A DNA stretch of 64,000 bases from an uncultured Eubacteriales bacterium (GTDB lineage: Bacteria; Bacillota; Clostridia; Peptostreptococcales; Anaerovoracaceae): the NCBI GenBank assembly GCA_900542295.1, contig UQNJ01000009.1, positions 23,312 through 87,311 on the forward strand, given 5' to 3'. A model generated the notes under the pieces. That model was not told where the DNA came from and did no database searches. It saw only the letters and a program-made list of their open reading frames with translations. The translations under genes and the position numbers were made by a program. Positions 16,019-23,390 of the stretch are shown in pieces (positions within the stretch are counted from its first letter, which is position 1; every line of letters begins with the position of its first letter).

Positions 16019-17302
16019 ATGAAATACGCATACATAAACGGAATTATTCTTGACGGGTCAAAAGATATGAAACCCGAGTACGGAAAAGTAATTCTTACTG
16101 ACGGAGAAAAAATAAAATCTATAACAGAAAACAGCTCAGATATCCCCGAAGAATATCAGAAGATAGACTTAAATGGGAAATATATAATGCCTGGTCTCAT
16201 AAATATGCATCTTCATCTTCCGGCTAACGGTAAGCCGAAGAAAAAGGAGGATAACAATGTAAAAAAAGTAAAGCTTTTAACGAGTAATGCTTTTTTTAGA
16301 TATATGGTGAGAAAGGTATGTGCAGGTTATGCTAAAACACAGCTTATGAGTGGTGTTACTACGATCAGAACAATGGGCGGTGTACTTTCGGTTGATTCTG
16401 ATATAAGAGATAGGATCAATGACGGACATATGGTAGGACCGAGGATTTTGTCATCTGATATGGCTGTGTCGGTTGAAGGAGGTCATATGGCGCATTCCTT
16501 GGCGTATGCGGCGCATAGTGAAGAAGAAGCAAGGACTCTTGTCAGAAAAATTTTAGAAGGAAATCCTGATGTAATAAAGCTGATGATAACAGGTGGAGTT
16601 CTTGACGCAAAGGCTAAGGGAGAGCCGGGAGAACTTAAGATGCCTCCTGAATTTGTAAAAGCGGCTTGTGAAGAAGCGCATAAAGCAGGAAAAAAAGTTG
16701 CCGCACATGCAGAAAGTCCCGAAGGAGTAAAGGTTGCCCTTGAAAACGGTGTAGACACCATAGAGCATGGAGCTAAGCCTGACGATGAGATGATAAGACT
16801 TTTCAAGGAAACGGGGGCGTGCCAGATTGCGACCATATCACCGGCGCTTCCGTTCGCATTGTTTGACAGGAGTATAAGCGGTGTAAGTGAGGTGGCACAA
16901 TATAACGGAAAAATTGTTTTTGACGGAATAATAGAATGTGCAAAGGCCTGTCTTGAAAACGGAATTGCAGTTGGACTGGGGACCGATACGGGATGCCCTT
17001 ATATAACCCACTACGACATGTGGCGAGAGCTTAGATATTATCATAAATACTGTGGAGTTTCCAATGAATTTGCGTTGTATACAGCAACTAAGCTTAACGC
17101 AGAAATTGCAGGAATAGGAGACATCACAGGCTCTATAGAGGCAGGAAAAAGTGCTGATTTTGCAGTAACATCTAAAAATCCTCTTGAAGATCTTTCGGCG
17201 CTCAGAAATGTAGATATGGTTGTAGCAAGAGGAAATATTATAAGAAAACCAAATGTGAAAAAAATGCCGGAGGTTGAAAGAGAACTGGATAAATTTCTTT
17301 AA
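16019..17302 (+). CDS. Metal-dependent amidohydrolase (imidazolonepropionase/prolidase-like)
   Basis: A 427-residue amidohydrolase superfamily protein. Seen: the metal motif LINMHLHLP near residue 64, DVIKLMITGGV (the segment with the bridging Lys), VAAHAES and TIEHG (His ligands), GLGTDTGCP (catalytic Asp), and the closing GSIEAGKSADFAVTSKNPLEDLSAL. Relatives hydrolyse peptides of proline, cyclic amides or imidazolone rings. The ATG at 16019 has GGGAGG (16003-16008) upstream and a promoter at 15948-15976; the frame is open further upstream but without a ribosome site. Cytoplasmic, no signal peptide. It heads a likely operon with the antiporter and hydrogenase downstream. Confidence 0.88.
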   Translation: MKYAYINGIILDGSKDMKPEYGKVILTDGEKIKSITENSSDIPEEYQKIDLNGKYIMPGLINMHLHLPANGKPKKKEDNNVKKVKLLTSNAFFRYMVRKVCAGYAKTQLMSGVTTIRTMGGVLSVDSDIRDRINDGHMVGPRILSSDMAVSVEGGHMAHSLAYAAHSEEEARTLVRKILEGNPDVIKLMITGGVLDAKAKGEPGELKMPPEFVKAACEEAHKAGKKVAAHAESPEGVKVALENGVDTIEHGAKPDDEMIRLFKETGACQIATISPALPFALFDRSISGVSEVAQYNGKIVFDGIIECAKACLENGIAVGLGTDTGCPYITHYDMWRELRYYHKYCGVSNEFALYTATKLNAEIAGIGDITGSIEAGKSADFAVTSKNPLEDLSALRNVDMVVARGNIIRKPNVKKMPEVERELDKFL

Positions 17303-17329
17303 GGCATAGTTTTTAGGAAAGGATTTTAG

Positions 17330-18640
17330 ATGGAGCTGTTCATTGCATTCGGCGTATTCATTGCGGCAATGATAACCGCAGTTATAACGGGATACTCTAT
17401 GATCATAGCCTTGCTTATAGGACTTGTAGCTTTTCTGGCAGTTGGAAAGTATCGCGGGTTTACATTGAAAAGTATGGCAGAAATGAGCAAAAAGGGAGTA
17501 GCTGACTCCATAGTAGTGATAGAGGTAATGCTGGTGATAGGGGCGCTTACTGCTGTGTGGAGAGCTTCCGGCACAATAACCATATTTGTATATTATGGTA
17601 TGAAGATAATAATGCCCCCTATATTTTTGATTGTAACTTTCGTATTGGCATGCCTCCTAAGCTATGCAATAGGAACTTCTTTTGGAATAGCAGGAACTGT
17701 AGGCGTCATATTTATGGCTCTTGCAAGAAGCGGAGGCGTTAATCCTGTTGTGGCTGCCGGTGTTATAATGTCAGGAATCTATTTTGGAGACAGATGTTCT
17801 CCCGCATCTTCGAGTGCAAATATGGTTGCAGGGATAACAGATACTAAAATTTATGATAACGTTAAGGTAATGTTTAAGACTGCATTACTGCCTCTTATAA
17901 TATCACTGGCGGTTTATTCTGTTATTTCTGTTCTAAACCCTATAAGTCATGTTGATGAAAATATGATATCTTCTTTTGAAAAGGAGTTTGTTATTTCACC
18001 TTGGGCATTTGTGCCTGCATTGATGATGATTGCTTTGCCTTTGTTTAAGGTTGGTGTTCTTAAGGCCATGGCGGTTAGCATAGCAAGTGGAATCATAGTT
18101 TCCTGCATAGTACAGAAAATAGATTTTTTAGAGGTGCTTAAAATCTGTGTGATGGGATATGAGGCTGAGGGAAACGGCATCGGAGAGATATTAAACGGCG
18201 GCGGCATAGTATCCATGATAGAAATCGCCGGTATACTTATAATTTCAGGAACATATTCAGGTATATTCAATGGCACGGGAATGCTCTTGAGCTTGCAGGA
18301 TAAGCTTGGTAAAGCTTGCAGCAAAATAGGCAGATTCGGAGTTATGGTTTGTATGAGTATAGCGATTTCGGCAATTTTTTGTAATCAGACCATAGGTACG
18401 CTGATGTGCTGCGACTTGATGAAACAGCCGTATCTTAGCGGCGGAGGAACTAAAGAAGAACTTGCAATAGATATGGAAAATTCGGTAATTTTGGTAGCCT
18501 GCTTTATTCCGTGGTCTATAGGATGCAGCGTTCCGCTGACATTATTAGGTGCTGATTTTACTTCACTTCCGTTTGCAGTGTTTATGTATTTAGTACCCTT
18601 ATGCTATTTATTTACAAAGAAAAAATGGTTTAATAATTGA
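17330..18640 (+). CDS. NhaC-type Na+/H+ antiporter family transporter
   Basis: A 436-residue membrane protein with about eleven helices. Seen: LLSYAIGTSFGIAGTVGVIFMALA and GVIMSGIYFGDRCSPASSSANMVAGITDTKIYDN, which are signatures of the NhaC branch of the ion transporter superfamily (GDR.SP.S....). Known NhaC proteins exchange Na+ for H+; paralogues such as MleN and YheL-like proteins exchange organic ions as well. The gene follows the amidohydrolase by 27 bases and precedes the hydrogenase by fourteen, so uptake of the amidohydrolase substrate is an alternative to simple sodium export. AAAGGA lies about ten bases before the ATG. Confidence 0.87.
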   Translation: MELFIAFGVFIAAMITAVITGYSMIIALLIGLVAFLAVGKYRGFTLKSMAEMSKKGVADSIVVIEVMLVIGALTAVWRASGTITIFVYYGMKIIMPPIFLIVTFVLACLLSYAIGTSFGIAGTVGVIFMALARSGGVNPVVAAGVIMSGIYFGDRCSPASSSANMVAGITDTKIYDNVKVMFKTALLPLIISLAVYSVISVLNPISHVDENMISSFEKEFVISPWAFVPALMMIALPLFKVGVLKAMAVSIASGIIVSCIVQKIDFLEVLKICVMGYEAEGNGIGEILNGGGIVSMIEIAGILIISGTYSGIFNGTGMLLSLQDKLGKACSKIGRFGVMVCMSIAISAIFCNQTIGTLMCCDLMKQPYLSGGGTKEELAIDMENSVILVACFIPWSIGCSVPLTLLGADFTSLPFAVFMYLVPLCYLFTKKKWFNN

Positions 18641-18654
18641 TTGGAGGAATATAA

Positions 18655-20094
18655 TTGAAGTTATTTGACAACAAGGTTCAGGAAACCAAATATAAGGTTC
18701 TGAGAGAGGTAGCTTATCAGACATGGAAGGGTAATGACGCATTTGCTGAGTTTAACGAAATTGCGAATAATGTTATTCCGAAGGGAGAGCCACCTCAGTC
18801 TTGCTGTATATATAAGGACAGAGCTGTTGTGGCTGAAAGAATAAGACTGGCACTTGGAGGGAGCAAAAATAACGATCATATCGTACAGGTTATAGATATT
18901 GCGTGTGACGAATGTCCTGAAGCGGGATATGTAGTTACAGATTTATGCAGAGGTTGCCTTGCTCATAGCTGTGTGGCATCATGCAAGAGGGATGCTATAG
19001 TAATAGATGAGCATCAGCATGCGCATATAGACAAGAGCAAATGTGTCGAATGCGGAAGATGTGCCAAGGCTTGCCAATACAGCGCTATACATAATTTCCA
19101 GAGACCTTGTGAAAGAGCATGTAAAGTAAATGCCATATCTATGGCTCCCGGTGGCGAAGCCGCAATAGATTATGATAAATGCATAAACTGCGGAGCATGT
19201 GTATACCATTGCCCATTCGGAGCCACAGTCGATGTTTCAAGCATAGTAAGTGTAATAAGAGAGATTATGGATGCGGAGGCAAAGGGCGAAAAAGATAAAG
19301 TGATAGCAATAGTTGCTCCGTCAATTGCAAGTCAGTTTCTTTATGCCTCTCTCGGTCAGGTTATAACAGGAATAAAGGAACTTGGCTTTGCTGAAGTGCT
19401 GGAAGTGGCTGTAGGTGCAGAAATGGTGGCATACAAAGAAGGACTTGAGCTTAAGGAAAAGGGATTTCTTACTTCGTCATGCTGTCCTGCTTTCGTAAAA
19501 TACATAGAAACAAAGCACCCTTCAATGGTTGAACATATTTCACACAACTTGTCGCCTATGGCAGAATTGGCAAAGCATATTAAAAAGAATAAGCCGGATT
19601 GCAAAATAGTGTTCATCGGACCTTGCATAGCCAAAAAAGCCGAAGTGAAGAAAGAAAATGTAAGCTGCTATGTTGATTATGCGATAACATTTGAGGAACT
19701 TCAGGCATTATTTGACAGTAAAAATATAGAACTTAAAAAGCTGAAATGGACTGAATGGAATCAGGCGTCTTATTACGGAAGAATATTTGCAACTACGGGA
19801 GGAGTTTCTTCCGCTGTTGAGCAGATGCTGAAAGAACTTAAAATAAAGGATTTTGATTTCAATCCTATAGTATGCGACGGCATAGATAAATGTAAAACGG
19901 CATTGCTGAAGGCTTCAAAGGGAATGCTTCCAAATAATTTCATAGAAGGCATGGCATGTATAGGCGGCTGCATCGGAGGAAGCGGAAACCTTGTCCGCTA
20001 TGAGGATGCGCCTAAAAACATGGAAGAGCATATTGAAGATGCTGTTTCGATGGAAATGCTGCCAAATGTAAAAAAGAATATAAATATTTATTGA
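18655..20094 (+). CDS. [FeFe]-hydrogenase, monomeric type with N-terminal iron-sulfur domains
   Basis: A 479-residue protein that starts with TTG (TTGGAGGAA lies ten bases before it). Residues 75-185 hold several [4Fe-4S] motifs, including CVECGRCAKACQY and CINCGACVYHCPF. The H-cluster domain follows: SSCCPAF near 274, GPCIAKKAE near 322, and ACIGGCIGG near 433, giving all four cysteines that bind the H-cluster. The third motif has Ile where the common form has Pro. The short architecture and variant motifs point to the group B type hydrogenases of anaerobes, whose physiological role is less well known than that of HydA1. It could re-oxidise ferredoxin made by the oxidoreductase at 7.4-9.9 kb. 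No maturation genes (hydEFG) are in the window. Confidence 0.85.
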   Translation: MKLFDNKVQETKYKVLREVAYQTWKGNDAFAEFNEIANNVIPKGEPPQSCCIYKDRAVVAERIRLALGGSKNNDHIVQVIDIACDECPEAGYVVTDLCRGCLAHSCVASCKRDAIVIDEHQHAHIDKSKCVECGRCAKACQYSAIHNFQRPCERACKVNAISMAPGGEAAIDYDKCINCGACVYHCPFGATVDVSSIVSVIREIMDAEAKGEKDKVIAIVAPSIASQFLYASLGQVITGIKELGFAEVLEVAVGAEMVAYKEGLELKEKGFLTSSCCPAFVKYIETKHPSMVEHISHNLSPMAELAKHIKKNKPDCKIVFIGPCIAKKAEVKKENVSCYVDYAITFEELQALFDSKNIELKKLKWTEWNQASYYGRIFATTGGVSSAVEQMLKELKIKDFDFNPIVCDGIDKCKTALLKASKGMLPNNFIEGMACIGGCIGGSGNLVRYEDAPKNMEEHIEDAVSMEMLPNVKKNINIY

Positions 20095-20105
20095 TGTATG
20101 TATCA

Positions 20106-20134
20106 AGCGGCGCTGTTAACGGCGTCGCTTTTTT
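20106..20134 (+). terminator. Terminator of the hydrogenase operon, overlapping the 3' end of the convergent gene
   Basis: AGCGGCGC (20106-20113) pairs with GCGTCGCT (20122-20129) with one wobble, followed by six T residues. The minus-strand FAD/Rieske gene ends at 20116, inside this hairpin. Confidence 0.82.
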
Positions 20135-21456
20135 GTTTTCAGATTTCCCGTTGCCGGGTTGTTAAGCAATTTTCCATTTTTTTTGAATCGGGAGCCGTGG
20201 CAGGGACAGTCCCAGGACTGCTCTTCTTCATTCCATTTCAAAGCACAACCCATATGAGGGCATCTATTGGCTGATGGTTTGAGAAGATTGACGGCAGCAT
20301 TGAAGCCGTTAATTAAAAGCTGAGGCCTCAGAACAGTCCTCGAGGGTGAAAATATTTTTGCGTATTCATTATCTTTTTCTAAAATCATGTCGGTAAGAAT
20401 TTCCGCCGCAATCATGGAAGATGTCATACCCCATTTGTTGAAACCTGTTGCTGTGAATAATTTGTCGGTATGGGAGGAATATTTACCTATATAAGGGATT
20501 CCGTCAAGCGTCATACAGTCCTGCGCCGCCCATTCGTATTTAATTTCTGAATTGGGATAAAATTCTTTAGAGGCATGCTCAAGATATTTTAATCCTCCTC
20601 CATGTTTACCGGTCTTATGCGCACCGCCGCCAACAAGCAGCATGTCACCGCAGTTTCTGAAAGAAAATCCCTTTTCTGATTCATCCATATACATACCTGA
20701 TAAATTTGCTGCGTTTTTCAGGGCGGTGACATAAGAGCGATGTTGATACATTTTAAGGAAATAGCCGCCGTGTTTGTTGATGAATGGAAAGTGGGCGGCT
20801 ACTATGATTTTGTCTGCATATATTTTACCCATATCTGTGACAGCAGTTTCGCCAATAAGCTCTTTTACTTCAGTGTGCTCAAAGATATTTAAGCCCTTGC
20901 TTATATGCTGCAAGAATCTGAGAGGATTGAACTGAGCCTGATTTTTGAATTTTACAGCTGCGGACACATGAAACGGCAGAGGAAGCCGATTTTCATATTC
21001 TGCTTTGTATCCAAGACCTGATAAAGCGGTAAGCTCTTTTTCGATTTTATATTGATTGCCGGTGGAGTATATAAAAGACGGCTTGTTTTTAAAGTCACAA
21101 TCAATTTGTGGCGCATTATCTGAATGCTTATTGCCGATACACATTTGACGGAATTTGCTTACAGCTTTTTCGTTGGCATCAAGATACATTTTAGCTGTTT
21201 CTGTTCCAAATTCCCTGATGATTTTTTGATATATAAGTCCATGCTGCGAGGTGATTTTGGCTGTTGTATTTTTAGTGATTCCGCTGCATATTGTATTTTG
21301 CTCTGCAAGAATGTAATTCACACCGGCATTTTTTAGAAAATAGGCGCAAAGTATTCCTGCCATCCCTCCGCCTATAATAAGTACATCGGTTTTGACATTT
21401 CCTTTTAAAGGGTCGAAAGAAGGAAGTTTTGAGTTTTCGGACCAAATCGATAACAT
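20116..21456 (-). CDS. FAD-dependent oxidoreductase with C-terminal Rieske [2Fe-2S] domain
   Basis: A 446-residue fusion. Residues about 20-380 form a D-amino-acid-oxidase-like (DAO) flavoprotein, with dinucleotide motif VLIIGGGMAGILCAYFLKNAG near residue 27 and GITKNTTAKITSQHG after it. The Rieske domain begins with CPHMGC near residue 398 and CPCHGS near 416. I start at 21456 (GCAGGTGA six bases upstream) and not at the GTG at 21465. Homologues are often called glycine/D-amino acid oxidases with Rieske tail; electron donor and acceptor are unknown. The last residues (KTKKRRR) are encoded within the convergent terminator, which makes the tail unusual. Confidence 0.87.
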   Translation of the reverse strand: MLSIWSENSKLPSFDPLKGNVKTDVLIIGGGMAGILCAYFLKNAGVNYILAEQNTICSGITKNTTAKITSQHGLIYQKIIREFGTETAKMYLDANEKAVSKFRQMCIGNKHSDNAPQIDCDFKNKPSFIYSTGNQYKIEKELTALSGLGYKAEYENRLPLPFHVSAAVKFKNQAQFNPLRFLQHISKGLNIFEHTEVKELIGETAVTDMGKIYADKIIVAAHFPFINKHGGYFLKMYQHRSYVTALKNAANLSGMYMDESEKGFSFRNCGDMLLVGGGAHKTGKHGGGLKYLEHASKEFYPNSEIKYEWAAQDCMTLDGIPYIGKYSSHTDKLFTATGFNKWGMTSSMIAAEILTDMILEKDNEYAKIFSPSRTVLRPQLLINGFNAAVNLLKPSANRCPHMGCALKWNEEEQSWDCPCHGSRFKKNGKLLNNPATGNLKTKKRRR

Positions 21457-21517
21457 AAAGTTCACCTGCCATATTTTAAGTATGATAATAGTATGGGCAA
21501 AAGGAAAGGTTTGTATA

Positions 21518-21665
21518 CGCCATGAGGGACTCGACCGCCTGACTTGGGATTTGGTATGTCAGGCTTTGTCCTCGCCGCCTATAGGAGCGGCTCAGACCGT
21601 TAGCTGTTTAAGGGTTCACAGAACCCTTTCACTTACGCTAACGCCCTCACGGGTTCGAGTCCCAT
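21518..21665. repeat. tRNA-derived, multi-hairpin relic (possible attachment site)
   Basis: A 17-base stretch (21518-21534, CGCCATGAGGGACTCGA) repeats exactly the 3' end of tRNA-Arg at 21717-21733. At the other end TCGAGTCCC (21655-21663), preceded by CACGGGT, looks like a T-arm in the opposite orientation and pairs with GGGACTCGA (21526-21534). Between them are GCCTGAC/GTCAGGC (21537-21543 with 21558-21564), a GCCGC/GCGGC hairpin, and CGTTAGC/GCTAACG enclosing AGGGTTC/GAACCCT. The result is a cloverleaf-like fold but no valid tRNA. It may be a relic of integration at the tRNA or a mobile structured repeat. Confidence 0.65.
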
Positions 21666-21675
21666 TATATAACTG

Positions 21676-21709
21676 AAAAAAGAGATAGGAATTAACCTAT
21701 CTCTTTTTT
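21676..21709. terminator. Bidirectional terminator downstream of tRNA-Arg
   Basis: AAAAAAGAGATAGG (21676-21689) pairs with CCTATCTCTTTTTT (21696-21709). On the minus strand it directly follows tRNA-Arg; on the plus strand it follows the tRNA-derived relic. Confidence 0.85.
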
Positions 21710-21711
21710 AT

Positions 21712-21788
21712 TGGTGCGCCATGAGGGACTCGAACCCCCAACCTTCGCATTCGTAGTGCGCGACTCTATCCAATTGAGCTAATGGCGC
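21712..21788 (-). tRNA. tRNA-Arg (anticodon ACG)
   Basis: On the minus strand the sequence runs from GCGCCATTAGCTC to ATGGCGCACCA: seven-base acceptor stem, D arm, anticodon loop CTACGAA, T arm GGGTTCGAGTCCC, and encoded CCA. Anticodon ACG reads CGN arginine codons after inosine modification. Confidence 0.96.
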
Positions 21789-21813
21789 ATGTGCATTTGC
21801 TCCACAGATAGAT

Positions 21814-21842
21814 ATTATACACAATGAAAAGTGAAAAGTCAA
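21814..21842 (-). promoter_or_regulatory. Promoter of tRNA-Arg
   Basis: On the minus strand TTGACT (21837-21842), 17-base spacer, TATAAT (21814-21819). Start expected near 21807, about 19 bases before the mature tRNA. Confidence 0.82.
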
Positions 21843-21925
21843 AGAATTTCTGCGGTATCTTTACATTTTCCGCAAGACCGGATAAATCGTAAACTGTGCT
21901 TCTGCTTCGAGGGATGCAAGATTTC

Positions 21926-21954
21926 TTGACAACCGGCAGCTCTTCTGTTATGGT
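21926..21954 (+). promoter_or_regulatory. Putative promoter for the YcxB-like gene
   Basis: TTGACA (21926-21931), 17-base spacer, TATGGT (21949-21954). The -10 box is poor, the -35 box perfect. Confidence 0.55.
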
Positions 21955-21996
21955 ATTTAACAAGAAAATACGAGGCAGTATGTTAAGGAGGCAATT

Positions 21997-22710
21997 TTGG
22001 ACAGCAAAATTCTTTTTAGAAATGAGACAACTTATACACCGGAGATAGCCTTAGAGGCGGGAGACGCATTCTGGAAAATTCAGCCGGCATATAGAAAAAA
22101 AGCAAAGAGATTCAAGATACTTTCAGGTATTCTGTCATTAACATTTCTCATTCTTGCGATTATGGTAATAAGAGAAAACGGCATCGGAATTGCTCCTATA
22201 GGTGCCCTGGTAATGTCTGTCATGGGAGCTCTTGGTTTTATAAAAGGTGAAAGTATTATTAAAAATTCCGCCAAAAATTTAAGAGCGATGGACACAAGAG
22301 TAACCTATGGTATTAGTGAAAATTTTTTCTTTGTTCTAAACAGAGAGTATATAAAAAAGGAAAAAAGCAATATTCAGGAAAAATTGAAAGCCCCTGAAGA
22401 AGAGGATTATGAGCAGGGAGAAGACTCTGAAGAGGAAATCGACGACGATATCACAGAAGAAAATGCTGTCGGAAAAGCGGAGGCATGTGAAACTGATGAC
22501 GGCGCTGATGAGGATGATTACAGCGAAAACGAATATGCAGACGAGTTTTTATCTCTCGAAGATCTTCTTGTCTGTGTTGTAACGGAAAATTTATATATTC
22601 TTATCTGGGAAAAGCCGTATTATATTCTGGACCGCAGAAGATTCGAGGGTGATAAGGATAAAGAATTCAGAACATTTATAGAAGAAAAGACAGATATAAT
22701 CGAAGCTTAA
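21997..22710 (+). CDS. YcxB-like membrane protein with acidic low-complexity insert
   Basis: A 237-residue protein starting with TTG (AAGGAGG about eight bases upstream). Residues 40-90 hold two hydrophobic helices (ILSGILSLTFLILAIMVI and APIGALVMSVMGALGF). The soluble part resembles YcxB-type domains, with TRVTYGISENFFFVLNREY before and LEDLLVCVVTENLYILIWEKPYYILDRRRF after a strongly acidic stretch of about 55 residues (EEEDYEQGEDSEEEIDDD and onward). Function of the family is unknown. The acidic insert might bind cations or basic proteins; this is a guess. It stands alone between two tRNA genes on opposite strands. Confidence 0.6.
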   Translation: MDSKILFRNETTYTPEIALEAGDAFWKIQPAYRKKAKRFKILSGILSLTFLILAIMVIRENGIGIAPIGALVMSVMGALGFIKGESIIKNSAKNLRAMDTRVTYGISENFFFVLNREYIKKEKSNIQEKLKAPEEEDYEQGEDSEEEIDDDITEENAVGKAEACETDDGADEDDYSENEYADEFLSLEDLLVCVVTENLYILIWEKPYYILDRRRFEGDKDKEFRTFIEEKTDIIEA

Positions 22711-22762
22711 TAAAATATAGAAAATTTTCTTTTTTGAATTTATATTACTTGGATAAAATGAC

Positions 22763-22791
22763 TTGACAAAAATCGATTTGGAAAGTATAAT
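22763..22791 (+). promoter_or_regulatory. Promoter of tRNA-Leu
   Basis: TTGACA (22763-22768), 17-base spacer, TATAAT (22786-22791): a perfect consensus, with the start expected near 22798. Confidence 0.88.
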
Positions 22792-22821
22792 TGAAAAGCA
22801 GTCAAAAATTGACTGCACTTT

Positions 22822-22908
22822 GCGGCTGTGCTGGAATTGGCAGACAGGCAAGCTTGAGGTGCTTGTGTCCGAACGGGTGTACGGGTTCGAGTCCCGTTGG
22901 CCGCACCA
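22822..22908 (+). tRNA. tRNA-Leu (anticodon GAG)
   Basis: Eighty-seven bases from GCGGCTGTGCTGGAATTGGC to GGCCGCACCA. Anticodon stem CAAGC/GCTTG encloses TTGAGGT, giving GAG. A long variable arm (TGTCCGAACGGGTGT) typical of class II tRNAs, T arm GGGTTCGAGTCCC and encoded CCA are present. Confidence 0.96.
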
Positions 22909-22915
22909 GTTTAAG

Positions 22916-22942
22916 AGACAGGTCTTATGACCTGTCTTTTTT
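22916..22942 (+). terminator. Terminator of tRNA-Leu
   Basis: AGACAGGTC (22916-22924) pairs with GACCTGTCT (22929-22937) around TTAT, followed by T residues. Confidence 0.88.
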
Positions 22943-22991
22943 CATAATCAGATGTGATATAAACAACTGCCTGAAAGGACTATATGACGCT

Positions 22992-23303
22992 ATGTGCAGT
23001 AAAACAGATAAAAAGCTAATATATGAAATATTGTCGGCAGTGGAAGAAATTCCCGAGGGGAAAGTAGCAACATACGGGCAGATAGCCAGGCTTATAGGAA
23101 GAGAAAAAAATTCAAGACTTGTCGGGAGAGTTTTAAGCATGGCGGAATATTATGGCAGCTATCCGTGTCACAGAGTAGTAAATCATGCCGGCAGACTGGT
23201 TCCGGGATGGGATGAACAGAAAAAACTTCTGATAAAAGAAGGCGTGGAATTTAAAAATGCAGACCATGTGGATATTAAAAAATATCGCTGGGATGAAATT
23301 TAA
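22992..23303 (+). CDS. MGMT-family protein (6-O-methylguanine-DNA methyltransferase C-terminal domain only)
   Basis: A 103-residue protein consisting of only the DNA-binding and active-site domain of alkylguanine alkyltransferases. Seen: IPEGKVATYGQIARLIG (the helix-turn-helix entry) and PCHRVVNHAGRL with the alkyl-acceptor cysteine, then a degenerate C-terminal end. Because the cysteine is present it is not a classical alkyltransferase-like protein (those carry Trp there). It may repair small alkyl adducts or act in damage signalling. The ATG at 22992 is the first sensible start after the tRNA-Leu terminator; AAAGGA lies twelve bases before it. No N-terminal domain is present. Confidence 0.82.
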   Translation: MCSKTDKKLIYEILSAVEEIPEGKVATYGQIARLIGREKNSRLVGRVLSMAEYYGSYPCHRVVNHAGRLVPGWDEQKKLLIKEGVEFKNADHVDIKKYRWDEI

Positions 23304-23390
23304 GTTTCGCTAAAATGTTGCTAAAGCTATTGATACAAAAGTTTGTCCTTTGTTAAAATAAAGTGAAGACTTTAAAGAAAGAGGTGACTT

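Noticed and set aside
21392..21676. 94-codon plus-strand frame ending in a TPSRVRVP-like peptide
   Set aside because: It is a by-product of the tRNA-derived relic; T-arm sequences read in frame commonly give such peptides.
22791..22991. N-terminal extension of the MGMT-family gene
   Set aside because: The open frame extends back through tRNA-Leu and its terminator; the protein must start downstream, at ATG 22992.
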